From Streptomyces sp. M92 (lineage in GTDB: Bacteria > Actinomycetota > Actinomycetes > Streptomycetales > Streptomycetaceae), in NCBI RefSeq assembly GCF_028473745.1, contig NZ_CP101137.1:4712001-4776000 (forward strand): a DNA stretch of 64,000 nt, written 5' to 3'. The position numbers were made by a program, and so were the translations under genes. This document shows, piece after piece, positions 8,029 through 16,390 of this stretch. Numbering within the stretch: the first letter of the stretch is position 1; each line of letters begins with the position of its first letter. Below the pieces are notes generated by a model. That model did not search any database and had not been told where the DNA came from. It was given only the letters and a program-made list of their open reading frames with translations.

Positions 8029-9945
8029 GTGACGATGCTGGAGAACATCCGGGGACCACGCGACCTGAAGGCGCTGTCCGAGGCGGAACTCGGCGAACTG
8101 TCCGACGAGGTACGGGACTTCCTGGTGCACGCGGTCGCCCGCACCGGTGGACATCTCGGCCCGAACCTGGGGGTGGTGGAACTGACCGTCGCCCTGCACC
8201 GGGTCTTCGAGTCACCGGCCGACCGCATCCTGTGGGACACCGGCCACCAGAGCTACGTGCACAAGCTCCTGACCGGACGTCAGGACTTCTCCAAGCTGCG
8301 CGGCAAGGGCGGGCTGTCCGGCTATCCCTCGCGCGAGGAGTCCGAGCACGACGTCATCGAGAACAGTCACGCCTCCACCGTCCTCGGCTGGGCCGACGGC
8401 CTCGCCAAGGCCCGCCAGGTGCGCGGGGAGCGGGGGCACGTCGTCGCCGTCATCGGTGACGGCGCCCTCACCGGCGGCATGGCGTGGGAGGCGCTGAACA
8501 ACATCGCGGCGGCCCGGGACCGGCCGCTGATCATCGTCGTCAACGACAACGAGCGCTCCTACGCGCCGACCATCGGCGGTCTCGCCAACCACCTGGCGAC
8601 CCTGCGCACCACCGACGGCTACGAGCGGATGCTGGCCTGGGGCAAGGACGTGCTCCAGCGCACGCCGGTGGTCGGCAACACCGTCTACGAGGCCCTGCAC
8701 GGCGCGAAGAAGGGCTTCAAGGACGCCTTCGCCCCGCAGGGACTCTTCGAGGACCTGGGGCTGAAGTACGTCGGGCCCATCGACGGACACGACACCGGGG
8801 CGGTCGAGTCGGCGCTGCGGCGCGCGAAGCGCTTCCACGGGCCCGTACTGGTCCACTGCCTCACGGAGAAGGGCCGCGGCTACGAGCCCGCGCTGCGCGA
8901 CGAGGCGGACCACTTCCACACCGTCGGCGCCATGGACCCGCTGACCTGCGCGCCGCTGACCCCCTCCGACGCGCCGTCCTGGACCTCGGTGTTCGGCGAG
9001 GAGATCGTGCGGATCGGCGAGGAGCGCGACGACGTCGTGGCGATCACCGCGGCGATGCTGCACCCGGTCGGCCTCGGCCCCTTCGCCGAGCGGTTCCCCG
9101 ACCGGGTCTGGGACGTCGGCATCGCCGAACAGCACGCCGCCGTCTCCGCGGCAGGCCTCGCCACCGGCGGCCTCCACCCGGTCGTCGCCGTCTACGCCAC
9201 CTTCCTCAACCGCGCCTTCGACCAGCTCCTGATGGACGTGGCCCTGCACCGCTGCGGCGTCACCTTCGTCCTGGACCGGGCCGGCGTCACCGGCGCCGAC
9301 GGGCCCTCGCACAACGGCATGTGGGACATGTCGGTCCTCCAGGTCGTCCCGGGGCTGCGCATCGCCGCGCCGCGCGACGCCGACCAGCTGCGTGCCCAGC
9401 TGCGCGAGGCGGTCGCCGTCGACGACGCGCCGACCCTGGTGCGCTTCCCGAAGGAGTCCGTCGGTCCGGCCGTACCGGCCGTGGACCGGATCGGCGGCCT
9501 GGACGTCCTGCACACCGCCGACCGCCCCGAGGTGCTGCTCGTGGCCGTCGGGGTGATGGCGCCCGTGTGCCTCCGGGCCGCCGAGCTGCTCGAGGCCCGC
9601 GGCATCGGCTGCACCGTCGTCGACCCGCGCTGGGTCAAACCCGTCGACCCGGCGCTCGCGCCCCTGGCCGCCCGGCACCGCCTGGTGGCCGTCGTCGAGG
9701 ACAACAGCCGGGCCGCCGGGGTGGGTTCGGCGGTGGCGCTGGCGCTCGGGGACGCCGAGGTCGACGTACCCGTGCGCCGCTTCGGTATCCCCGAGCAGTT
9801 CCTCGCGCACGCCAAGCGCGCCGAGGTGCTCGCCGACATCGGTCTCACCCCGGTCGAGATCGCCGGCCGGATCGGCGCGAGCCTGGCCGTCGCCGGACAG
9901 ACCGGTCACGGCCCCACCGCCATGCCAGTGCAAGGAGAGAACTGA
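8029..9945 (+). CDS. dxs: 1-deoxy-D-xylulose-5-phosphate synthase, cluster copy
   Basis: 638 residues, normal for DXS. The thiamine diphosphate motif is GDGALTGGMAWEALNN (about residues 143-158), the N-terminal substrate segment is TGHQSYVHKLLTGR, and the transketolase-like pyrimidine and C-terminal domains follow (EQHAAVSAAGLA, DRAGVTGADGPSHNG). It condenses pyruvate and glyceraldehyde 3-phosphate at the entry of the MEP pathway. Start GTG 8029 follows GAAGGGGG; ATG 8035 two codons later is an alternative. Pairing with ispG places the first and penultimate MEP steps inside the hopanoid operon. Confidence 0.96.
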   Translation: MTMLENIRGPRDLKALSEAELGELSDEVRDFLVHAVARTGGHLGPNLGVVELTVALHRVFESPADRILWDTGHQSYVHKLLTGRQDFSKLRGKGGLSGYPSREESEHDVIENSHASTVLGWADGLAKARQVRGERGHVVAVIGDGALTGGMAWEALNNIAAARDRPLIIVVNDNERSYAPTIGGLANHLATLRTTDGYERMLAWGKDVLQRTPVVGNTVYEALHGAKKGFKDAFAPQGLFEDLGLKYVGPIDGHDTGAVESALRRAKRFHGPVLVHCLTEKGRGYEPALRDEADHFHTVGAMDPLTCAPLTPSDAPSWTSVFGEEIVRIGEERDDVVAITAAMLHPVGLGPFAERFPDRVWDVGIAEQHAAVSAAGLATGGLHPVVAVYATFLNRAFDQLLMDVALHRCGVTFVLDRAGVTGADGPSHNGMWDMSVLQVVPGLRIAAPRDADQLRAQLREAVAVDDAPTLVRFPKESVGPAVPAVDRIGGLDVLHTADRPEVLLVAVGVMAPVCLRAAELLEARGIGCTVVDPRWVKPVDPALAPLAARHRLVAVVEDNSRAAGVGSAVALALGDAEVDVPVRRFGIPEQFLAHAKRAEVLADIGLTPVEIAGRIGASLAVAGQTGHGPTAMPVQGEN

Positions 9946-11331
9946 ATGACCAAGGAGTTCGACCTCACCGCGCTCCTGGCCGAGCGCGGAGCCGAACGGT
10001 ACGAGCTGCACGGCAAGTACCTCAACCACCAGCAGCCGCGCATGCTGCGCACCATCGGCTTCGACAAGGTCTACGAGCGGGCCGAGGGCGCGCACTTCTG
10101 GGACGCGGACGGCAACGACTACCTGGACATGCTCGCCGGGTTCGCGGTGATGGGCCTGGGCCGCCACCACCCCGTCGTCCGCAAGGCACTGCACGACGTC
10201 CTCGACGCCTCGCTCGCCGACCTGACCCGCTTCGACTGCCCGCCGCTGCCCGGACTGCTGGCCGAGAAGCTGCTGTCGTACAGTCCCCACCTGGACCGCG
10301 TCTTCTTCGGCAACAGCGGCACGGAGGCGGTGGAGACCGCGCTGAAGTTCGCCCGGTACGCGACCGGCAGACCGAGGATCCTGTACTGCGCGCACGCCTT
10401 CCACGGACTGACCACCGGTTCGCTCTCCGTCAACGGCGAGGACAGCTTCCGCGACGGCTTCGCACCGCTGCTGCCCGACACCTCCGTCCCGCTCGGGGAC
10501 GTGGACGCACTGGCGCGGGAGCTGAAGAAGGGCGACGTGGCCGCGCTGATCGTGGAACCCGTGCAGGGCAAGGGCGTGCACGAGGCACCGCCCGGTTATC
10601 TGCGCGCCGCGCAGGAACTGCTGCACCGGCACAAGGCCCTGCTGATCGCCGACGAGGTGCAGACGGGGCTGGGCCGGACCGGGAGGTTCTACGCCTTCCA
10701 GCACGAGGACGGCGTCGAGCCGGACCTGGTGTGCGTGGCCAAGGCGCTGTCCGGCGGGTACGTGCCCGTGGGGGCCACGCTGGGCAAGGACTGGATCTTC
10801 CAGAAGGTGTACTCCTCGATGGACCGGGTCCAGGTCCACTCGGCGAGCTTCGGGTCCAACGCGCAGGCCATGGCCGCCGGGCTCGCGGTCCTGTCCGTGA
10901 TGGAGAACGAGGAGATCGTCGCGAACGCCGCCGCGGTCGGTGAGCGGCTGAAGTCCCGGCTCGCGGCGCTGGTGGACCGCTACGAGCTGCTCGCCGACGT
11001 CCGGGGCCGGGGGCTGATGATCGGCATCGAGTTCGGCCGGCCCCGGTCCCTGAAGCTGCGCAGCCGCTGGACGATGCTCCAGGCGGCCCGGAAGGGGCTC
11101 TTCGCGCAGATGGTCGTGGTGCCGTTGCTCCAGCGCCACCACATCCTGACCCAGGTGTCCGGCGACCATCTGGAGGTGATCAAACTGATCCCGCCCCTGA
11201 TCATCGACATGGCGGACGCGGACCGGTTCGTGGACGCCTTCACCGAGGTGATGGAGGACGCGCACAACGGCGGCGGCCTGATGTGGGACTTCGGCAAGAC
11301 GCTGGTCAAGCAGGCGGTCGCCAACCGTTAG
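9946..11331 (+). CDS. hpnO: Class III PLP aminotransferase, hopanoid side-chain (HpnO-like)
   Basis: 461 residues of the acetylornithine/GABA aminotransferase family. The PLP region is LIADEVQTGLGRTG, with the Schiff-base lysine in VAKALSGGYVP; FFGNSGTEAVETALKFAR is the phosphate-binding glycine loop. By position after HpnG/HpnH it should transaminate the ribosylhopane-derived aldehyde to aminobacteriohopanetriol, as shown for HpnO in other bacteria. The ATG 9946 directly follows the dxs stop with AAGGAG upstream. It is the last gene of the operon; a 6-bp GC hairpin (11338-11353) lies just beyond the stop. Confidence 0.85.
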   Translation: MTKEFDLTALLAERGAERYELHGKYLNHQQPRMLRTIGFDKVYERAEGAHFWDADGNDYLDMLAGFAVMGLGRHHPVVRKALHDVLDASLADLTRFDCPPLPGLLAEKLLSYSPHLDRVFFGNSGTEAVETALKFARYATGRPRILYCAHAFHGLTTGSLSVNGEDSFRDGFAPLLPDTSVPLGDVDALARELKKGDVAALIVEPVQGKGVHEAPPGYLRAAQELLHRHKALLIADEVQTGLGRTGRFYAFQHEDGVEPDLVCVAKALSGGYVPVGATLGKDWIFQKVYSSMDRVQVHSASFGSNAQAMAAGLAVLSVMENEEIVANAAAVGERLKSRLAALVDRYELLADVRGRGLMIGIEFGRPRSLKLRSRWTMLQAARKGLFAQMVVVPLLQRHHILTQVSGDHLEVIKLIPPLIIDMADADRFVDAFTEVMEDAHNGGGLMWDFGKTLVKQAVANR

Positions 11332-11363
11332 GGGGCCGCGGCGGAAGCGCCGCCCGAGGCTCT

Positions 11364-11398
11364 TTGCCTCACAGGCAAGAAAATTGCCTGCCGGGCAA
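11364..11398 (+). promoter_or_regulatory. Tandem palindromic operator upstream of the XRE-cupin gene
   Basis: Two 15-bp palindromes of the form TTGCC(T)N3(A/G)GGCAA lie side by side. TTGCCTCACAGGCAA (11364-11378) is perfect, and TTGCCTGCCGGGCAA (11384-11398) has one mismatched pair. Their centres are 20 bp apart, about two helical turns, so two dimers would sit on the same DNA face. They lie 22-56 bp before the regulator ATG, where bound protein would block its promoter. Probable autoregulatory operator; the inference rests on position only. Confidence 0.65.
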
Positions 11399-11419
11399 TG
11401 TTCGGGCTGAATGGGAGGC

Positions 11420-12055
11420 ATGACCTCCCACGAGTCCGGTCCCCCGGCCGATGCGGTGTCCGTCGTGGCGCCGCAGCTGCGGGCCCTGCGGCGCCGGGCC
11501 GCCCTCACCCTGGAGGCCGCGGCCCGTGCCGCCGGGCTGTCGCCCGCGCACCTCTCCCGGCTGGAGACCGGGCAGCGCCAGCCCTCGCTGCCGATGCTCC
11601 TGTCCCTCGCCCGTGTCTACGGTACGACCGTCTCGGAGCTGCTCGGCGAGACGGCCGCGGACCGGGAGGCGGTCGTGCGGGCCGACGCCATGGAACCGAC
11701 CTTCGCCGGCGGCTGGACGTACTGGCAGGCCGGTGGGGCCGGCCGCGGCATGCAGGCCCTGCGCGTGCACGTGCCGCACGGCTCCCAGGGCGACATCGTG
11801 CGGGTGCACCCGGGCGAGGAGTGGATCCACGTCCTGCGGGGCCGGCTGCGACTCCGGCTCGGGGACGCGGTGCACCGGCTCGGCCCGGGCGACAGCGCGC
11901 ACTTCGACTCGCTGACCCCGCACCGCATCGCCGCCCGGGACGCCGACGGGGTCGACCTCCTCTTCGTCCACACGCTGCTCCAGAGCCCGACGGCGGCGCT
12001 GTGCCTGGGACCGGCCACCACGCCGGGCCACCCCTTCCCTGGAGAGACATCATGA
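11420..12055 (+). CDS. XRE-family regulator with C-terminal cupin domain
   Basis: 211 residues from ATG 11420, which has GGGAGG 1-7 bases upstream; an in-frame ATG at 11411 lacks such a site. Residues about 12-70 form an XRE helix-turn-helix (RRRAALTLEAAARAAGLSPAHLSRLETGQRQPS), and residues about 110-195 a cupin barrel (VHPGEEWIHVLRGRLRLRLGD, LGPGDSAHFDSLTPHRI). Such proteins repress or activate in response to a small ligand bound in the cupin. Its stop overlaps the next gene start (ATGA). Ligand unknown; it follows the hopanoid operon in the same direction, but I see no proof that it controls it. Confidence 0.88.
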   Translation: MTSHESGPPADAVSVVAPQLRALRRRAALTLEAAARAAGLSPAHLSRLETGQRQPSLPMLLSLARVYGTTVSELLGETAADREAVVRADAMEPTFAGGWTYWQAGGAGRGMQALRVHVPHGSQGDIVRVHPGEEWIHVLRGRLRLRLGDAVHRLGPGDSAHFDSLTPHRIAARDADGVDLLFVHTLLQSPTAALCLGPATTPGHPFPGETS

Positions 12056-12174
12056 ACATGCAGGAAAAGTGGCCGCGCGCGGTCTGGGTGCGGCTCTTCA
12101 TCTACCTCGTCGTGGGGCACGTGCTGGCGGCCTTCATCTACCTGCTCTTCGAGGTGGGTGCCAACAGCGGGTGA
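12052..12174 (+). CDS. Single-helix membrane micro-protein (40 aa)
   Basis: A 40-codon ORF starts at ATG 12052, overlapping the XRE-cupin stop (ATGA), with TGGAGAG upstream. The sequence starts MNMQEKWPRAVWVRLFIYLV, followed by a hydrophobic segment to about residue 34, so it is one transmembrane helix with a positively charged N-terminal side. From memory it resembles a small Streptomyces family (possibly DUF6126) regularly found beside such regulators. Coupling to the regulator suggests a membrane-anchored partner or the regulated output of a two-gene module. Function unknown. Confidence 0.75.
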   Translation: MNMQEKWPRAVWVRLFIYLVVGHVLAAFIYLLFEVGANSG

Positions 12175-12183
12175 GTGGCCGCC

Positions 12184-12981
12184 TCAGTCCAGCATCCGCT
12201 CGCGCAGCCGCTCCCGGGTCTGCGGAGTGATCCGCAGGCCCTTCTCCAGGTAGGCGTCGACGCCGCCCCAGGTCTGCTCGACGGTCTCGAAGGCCGCCGC
12301 CAGGTACTCGGCGCGGGCGTCGAAGAGGGGGCTGAGCAGCTCCATGACCTCGGGGGAGTAGGCGGAGGCGGCGGTGCTGCTGCGGCGCACCTTGTAGCGG
12401 CGGTGCGTGGCGTTCGACTTCAGGTAGTCCTCGGCGACGGCGTCGCGCTCGACGCCGAGGGCGAGCAGCGTGACCGCGATCGACAGGCCCGCGCGGTCCT
12501 TGCCGGCCGCGCAGTGCATCAGGGCGGGGACGCTGTCCTCGGCGAGCGCGTGCAGCACCCGGGAGTGCTCCGCCGTGCGCTCCTTGATGATCATGCGGTA
12601 CGAGTCGATCATTCGCTGGGCGCCCTTGCCGTCCGCGAGGATCTCGCGCAGCTGGTCGAGGTCGCCGTCGCGGACCATTTTCCAGAACTCGGCGCCGTCG
12701 GCCGGGTCGCTCAGCGGCAGGTTCACATTGCGCACGCCCGGAAGCTCGACGTCCGGGCCGTCGAGCTTCTGGTCGGCGGCGTTGCGGAAGTCGAAGATCG
12801 TGTGCAGACCCAGCGAGGACAGGAACGCGGCGTCCTCCCCGGTGGCGTGCGCGAGGTGGCCGCTGCGGAACAGCACCCCCTGCCGCACCCTCCGTCCGTC
12901 CACGGTCGGCAGCCCGCCCACGTCGCGGAAGTTGCGCACCCCGGCCAGCTCGGGTTCGGTCGACGGCACCTGCTGCGTCAC
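12184..12981 (-). CDS. Tyrosine/dual-specificity protein phosphatase
   Basis: 265 residues from GTG 12981, which has GGGAGGAG 5 bases upstream. The active-site P-loop is HCAAGKDRAG (HCxxGKxR), with the N-terminal NFRDVGGLPTVDGRRVRQGVLFRSG block typical of the bacterial Tyr-phosphatase (PTP_2/Y_phosphatase3) family and a central general-acid region. Substrate unknown; members act on phosphotyrosine or phosphoinositides. Transcribed convergently with the XRE-cupin pair, 9 bp apart, with no obvious terminator between them. Confidence 0.88.
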   Translation of the reverse strand: MTQQVPSTEPELAGVRNFRDVGGLPTVDGRRVRQGVLFRSGHLAHATGEDAAFLSSLGLHTIFDFRNAADQKLDGPDVELPGVRNVNLPLSDPADGAEFWKMVRDGDLDQLREILADGKGAQRMIDSYRMIIKERTAEHSRVLHALAEDSVPALMHCAAGKDRAGLSIAVTLLALGVERDAVAEDYLKSNATHRRYKVRRSSTAASAYSPEVMELLSPLFDARAEYLAAAFETVEQTWGGVDAYLEKGLRITPQTRERLRERMLD

Positions 12982-13324
12982 GGGGGCTCCTCCCACTCCG
13001 CCCCGCCTGCGCCACTCGCCGACGGGTGCCACTCGACGATACGGCACGGTGCGGAGACGCAGGGGCGAAGTGAACCGACTGGGCCACGTCTGGGCCTTCT
13101 GCCCGAAATAGAGCCTTAATCCCAACTCGGTCCGGAATAAAAGGGGCTGAGGGAGACACGCGTGAGCAGCGTCATATCCGTGACGGTGCGTTGCCCGTCA
13201 TGTTCACGTAATCCAGCTGGTTTCCAGGGCCGTTCACGGGAAACGGCTCCTCGGGAATCGACGGAGTGTGACGGCCGCTCCCGGTAATGGATCAACCGGA
13301 ACACCCGTCGACGGAACCCCTCGC
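12982..13324. other. Intergenic region between divergent phosphatase and cell-wall peptidase genes
   Basis: About 340 bp without a supportable gene. It must hold the phosphatase promoter on the minus strand and possibly upstream elements for the peptidase. Short A/T-richer islands occur near 13115-13140 (CGAAATAGAGCC and CGGAATAAAAGG), unusual for this genome and compatible with promoter DNA. The short ORFs here have poor third-position GC and no ribosome binding site. Confidence 0.4.
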
Positions 13325-13354
13325 TTGTCCCTGTGCGTCTTGGTCCCTTACGTT
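13325..13354 (+). promoter_or_regulatory. Promoter for the riboswitch-controlled peptidase transcript
   Basis: TTGTCC at 13325-13330 and TACGTT at 13349-13354 are separated by 18 bp, a reasonable housekeeping-type -35/-10 pair. Initiation about 7 bases downstream (near 13361) would place the 5' end just before the riboswitch aptamer. Predicted from sequence only. Confidence 0.5.
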
Positions 13355-13369
13355 CACCACCGATCCGGA

Positions 13370-13550
13370 CGGACGCCTAATCCTGCCGCCGACCGGAGCC
13401 CGCATTCATCCACCACCCGTACACGGCAGGAGCGGGGGACCCACAGGTAACACCGCCTGTTCCGGTTCCCGGAACGGCTTGGGGTAAAGCCGCGTCTCGG
13501 CGCGGCCGGGCATCTCCAGCCCGAACCCGACAGCTCACCTCGCAGGCGCC
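13370..13550 (+). ncRNA. c-di-AMP riboswitch (ydaO-yuaA class)
   Basis: Conserved ydaO blocks occur in order: CGCCTAATCCTGCCGCC (13374-13390), GGAGCGGGGGACCCACAGGT (about 13429-13448), TTGGGGTAAAGCCGC (about 13479-13493), CCGAACCCGACAGCTCACCT (about 13521-13540), then CGCAGGCGCC closing the outer stem with the 5' GACGCCT. It ends one base before the peptidase ribosome binding site (GGAGAGG). This class binds cyclic di-AMP and, in actinobacteria, controls cell-wall hydrolases and osmotic functions, normally switching expression off when c-di-AMP is high. That fits the downstream LysM/M23 peptidase. Confidence 0.88.
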
Positions 13551-13565
13551 GGAGAGGAATTCGCC

Positions 13566-14507
13566 ATGCCCGCGAAGGGTAAGCACCGCCGTACCAAGGC
13601 CATGCGCCTGACCCGTGCCATCGCCGTCGCCGGAACCGGCGGCGCCGCGCTGGCGCTCCCGCTGATGGGTGCCGCCGGCGCCCAGGCCGCCCCCGCTCAG
13701 TCCGTCTCCGAGCAGGCCGTGCAGTCCGTTCCGACGTCGGCGAAGAAGGCCGCCGCCGAGAAGAACTCCGACTCGCGCACGTACACCGTGAAGAGCGGTG
13801 ACTACCTCTCGAAGATCGCCGACGAGCAGGACGTCGACGGCGGCTGGAAGAAGCTCTACGCGGACAACCGCGAGGCCGTCGGGTCCGACCCGTCGCTGAT
13901 CCACCCGGGCCTGGAGCTCACGCTCGGCGGACAGGCCGCCAAGGCCGAGCGGCCCGCTGCCGAGAAGCCCGCCCAGACCGAGCAGAAGCCGTCCGCCGAG
14001 AAGACCGAGTCGGCCGAGGCCGAGAAGTCCTCGGACGCCGGGAAGGCCTCCTCGGACTCCGGCTCCTCCGGCACGAGCACCCAGTCCGCCGGCACCACCA
14101 GCGGCTTCACCTCGCCGGTCCCGAGCGGCACCATCGGCACCCCGTACCACCAGTCGGGCAGCATGTGGTCCAGCGGCTACCACACCGGCACCGACTTCGT
14201 CGTGCCGACCGGCACCTCCCTCAAGGCCGTCGGCGCGGGCACCGTCGTCTCCGCCGGCTGGGGCGGCGCCTACGGCAACCAGGTCGTCATCCAGCTCGCC
14301 GACGGCCACTACGCCCAGTACGCCCACCTGTCCTCCCTCTCCGTCTCGGCCGGTCAGTCCGTGACGGCGGGTCAGCAGATCGGCCTGTCGGGCGCCACCG
14401 GCAACGTGACCGGCCCGCACCTGCACTTCGAGATCCGCACCACCCCGGACTACGGCTCGGACGTGGACCCGATCGCGTACCTGCGCTCGCACGGCGTCTC
14501 TCTCTGA
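13566..14507 (+). CDS. Secreted LysM/M23 peptidoglycan endopeptidase
   Basis: 313 residues. A Sec-type signal (basic RRTKAMRLTR, hydrophobic core to about residue 38, AQAAPA cleavage site) is followed by a LysM domain (about residues 71-121, starting RTYTVKSGDYLSKIA) that binds peptidoglycan. A Lys/Glu/Ala/Ser-rich linker (about 122-177) leads to an M23 (lysostaphin-like) zinc peptidase domain with HTGTDF (first His/Asp ligands, about residue 204) and GPHLHFE (HxH, about residue 285). It should cleave peptide cross-links in the wall. RBS GGAGAGG ends 8 bases before the ATG. Expression is under the riboswitch just upstream, linking wall lysis to c-di-AMP and osmotic state. Confidence 0.93.
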   Translation: MPAKGKHRRTKAMRLTRAIAVAGTGGAALALPLMGAAGAQAAPAQSVSEQAVQSVPTSAKKAAAEKNSDSRTYTVKSGDYLSKIADEQDVDGGWKKLYADNREAVGSDPSLIHPGLELTLGGQAAKAERPAAEKPAQTEQKPSAEKTESAEAEKSSDAGKASSDSGSSGTSTQSAGTTSGFTSPVPSGTIGTPYHQSGSMWSSGYHTGTDFVVPTGTSLKAVGAGTVVSAGWGGAYGNQVVIQLADGHYAQYAHLSSLSVSAGQSVTAGQQIGLSGATGNVTGPHLHFEIRTTPDYGSDVDPIAYLRSHGVSL

Positions 14508-14534
14508 CAGCCGTTCCGGCGCGGCCCCGCGCCA

Positions 14535-14572
14535 CCGAAGGCCGGACCCGGATCCCCGGGTCCGGCCTTCGG
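14535..14572 (+). terminator. Strong hairpin terminator after the M23 peptidase gene
   Basis: A 17-bp perfect stem with a 4-base loop (ATCC): CCGAAGGCCGGACCCGG pairs with its complement at 14556-14572. It starts 27 bp after the peptidase stop. It lacks a U-tract, as is common for Streptomyces terminators. Confidence 0.85.
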
Positions 14573-14709
14573 CCTGTCCGCACTCCGGCCCGTCCGTCCG
14601 CCGACGTATTCCTGAATTGGTGAACACTTTAGGCGTGGTGTTTCTCACCGGCCGTCAACCCTTTCCTACGGTCGCGTAGGTCACATTCCGAGGTGAATGA
14701 TGGGCCGAT

Positions 14710-15528
14710 GTGGCAGACGATTCGAAGAGTGACAGCAGAACAGTGATCGGGTCGTACGTGGCGGTGGGGGACAGCTTCACCGAGGGCGTCGGCGACCCCG
14801 GCCCCGACGGGGCGTTCGTCGGCTGGGCCGACCGGTTCGCCGTACTGCTCGCGGACCGGCGCCCCGAGGGCGACTTCACGTACACGAACCTCGCCGTACG
14901 CGGCAGGCTGCTCGACCAGATCGTGGCCGAGCAGGTGCCGCGGGCCGTCGAACTCGCGCCGGACCTGGTCTCGTTCTGCGCCGGCGGCAACGACATCATC
15001 CGGCCCGGCACCGACCCCGACGAGGTGGCCGAGCGGTTCGAGCGGGCGGTGGCCGCGCTGACCGCCGTCGCGGGCACCGTCCTGGTGACGACCGGATTCG
15101 ACACCCGCGGGGTGCCCGTCCTCAAGCACCTGCGCGGCAAGATCGCCACGTACAACGGACACGTCCGTGCCGTCGCCGACCGCTACGGCTGCCCCGTGCT
15201 CGACCTGTGGTCGCTGCGCACGGTCCAGGACCGCAGGGCGTGGGACGCCGACCGGCTGCACCTGTCGCCGGAGGGCCACACGCGGGTGGCGCTGCGCGCC
15301 GGCCAGGTCCTCGGCCTGCCCGTCCCCGCCGACCCGGACCAGCCCTGGCCGCCGCTGCCGCCCCGCGGCACCCTGGACGTCCGGAGGGACGACGTGCACT
15401 GGGCCCGCGAGTACCTGGTGCCGTGGATCGGACGCCGGCTGCGCGGCGAGTCCTCGGGCGACCACGTGAGCGCCAAGGGGACGCTGTCGGCGGACGACAT
15501 CAAGATGCGGATCGCGTCGGTGGCCTGA
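14710..15528 (+). CDS. SGNH/GDSL-family hydrolase
   Basis: 272 residues from GTG 14710; the only Shine-Dalgarno-like stretch (AGGTGA at 14691) is rather far upstream. The catalytic blocks are clear: block I GDSFTEG with the Ser nucleophile (about residue 22), a block II Gly in VRGRLLDQ, block III GGND, and block V DADRLHLS with the Asp/His pair. Cytosolic, as no signal peptide is seen. Likely an esterase/lipase; substrate unknown. Confidence 0.9.
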   Translation: MADDSKSDSRTVIGSYVAVGDSFTEGVGDPGPDGAFVGWADRFAVLLADRRPEGDFTYTNLAVRGRLLDQIVAEQVPRAVELAPDLVSFCAGGNDIIRPGTDPDEVAERFERAVAALTAVAGTVLVTTGFDTRGVPVLKHLRGKIATYNGHVRAVADRYGCPVLDLWSLRTVQDRRAWDADRLHLSPEGHTRVALRAGQVLGLPVPADPDQPWPPLPPRGTLDVRRDDVHWAREYLVPWIGRRLRGESSGDHVSAKGTLSADDIKMRIASVA

Positions 15529-15660
15529 CGCACCCGCCGGAAAACGGCGAGACTTCACGGGCGGGGCCGGAACCCGGGGTCTGTGCGGCGGCCGTACCGA
15601 GGACGTGGGGCCCGGCAGACGCCACTCCCGGCCATGCGGCACGGACGCTCCGGCTCCGCC

Positions 15661-16347
15661 TCACCGGCGCTGACGGGGAGCCGCCGCGTCCCCGCGGCCC
15701 GATCCGCCGGAACGGCCTCGGCCTCCCGACGCCGTCACCGTCTCCCGGGCCAGGCCCAGCTCCCGCGCGAGCGCCTCGTCCGTCCACTCGCGGGCCCGGG
15801 CCCGGGGCACCGCTCCCGCGTACGACGTCAGCTGCACGGCCAGTCCGTCGAGGAAGGCGGTCAGGCGCAGGGCGGCGCCGTCGGGATCCGCGCACCGGAA
15901 CTCCCCGGCGGCCACGCCCTCGGCGATGACCCCCGAGAGCGCCGCCTTCCACTGCCGGTCCAGGTCCCGGGTGACCTCCCGCAACGCGGGTTCGCGCAGC
16001 GCCGCCGCCCAGCCCTCGATCCACAGCCGCCAGCCCTTGGCCTGCCCGGTCGGGGCGTACCACCGCACGGCCGCCCGCAGCCGGCGCAGCGCCGACGTGC
16101 GCCGTCCGAGCAGCTTGTGCAGGCGCGCGAGATCGTCCTGGGCGGCGTGCGTGAACGCGGCGGCGACGAGCTTCTCCTTCGTGGAGAAGTGGTAGAGCAC
16201 CAGCGCGTTGCTGACCCCGAGCGCGGCGGCCACGTCGGCGATCCGCAACGCCGCCACGCCCCGCGCCGATATCTGCTCCACGGCCGCACACAGCAGCTCC
16301 TCGCGCCGCTGCGCCACACTCAACCGGACTCTCCCCACGCCCGTCAC
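15661..16347 (-). CDS. TetR-family transcriptional regulator
   Basis: 228 residues from GTG 16347; GTG 16338, TTG 16323 (behind GGGGAGAG) and GTG 16317 are later in-frame options, so the first 8-10 residues are uncertain. The N-terminal helix-turn-helix is QISARGVAALRIADVAAALGVSNALVLYHFSTKEKL, typical TetR. The C-terminal ligand domain resembles BetI/TetR_C_6 types (WRLWIEGWAAALREPALREV). Runs toward the SGNH gene and is separated by 43 bp from the CMD-protein gene on the same strand. Target unknown. Confidence 0.9.
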   Translation of the reverse strand: MTGVGRVRLSVAQRREELLCAAVEQISARGVAALRIADVAAALGVSNALVLYHFSTKEKLVAAAFTHAAQDDLARLHKLLGRRTSALRRLRAAVRWYAPTGQAKGWRLWIEGWAAALREPALREVTRDLDRQWKAALSGVIAEGVAAGEFRCADPDGAALRLTAFLDGLAVQLTSYAGAVPRARAREWTDEALARELGLARETVTASGGRGRSGGSGRGDAAAPRQRR

Positions 16348-16390
16348 CCTATACAGGTGCCCGGACCTGCGGCGAAAGCCGCCGGGAGGC

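Noticed and set aside
8212..11508. A 1098-codon open frame on the minus strand
   Set aside because: It is the antisense shadow of dxs and the aminotransferase; high GC removes stops from opposite frames, and the plus-strand proteins have full family motifs.
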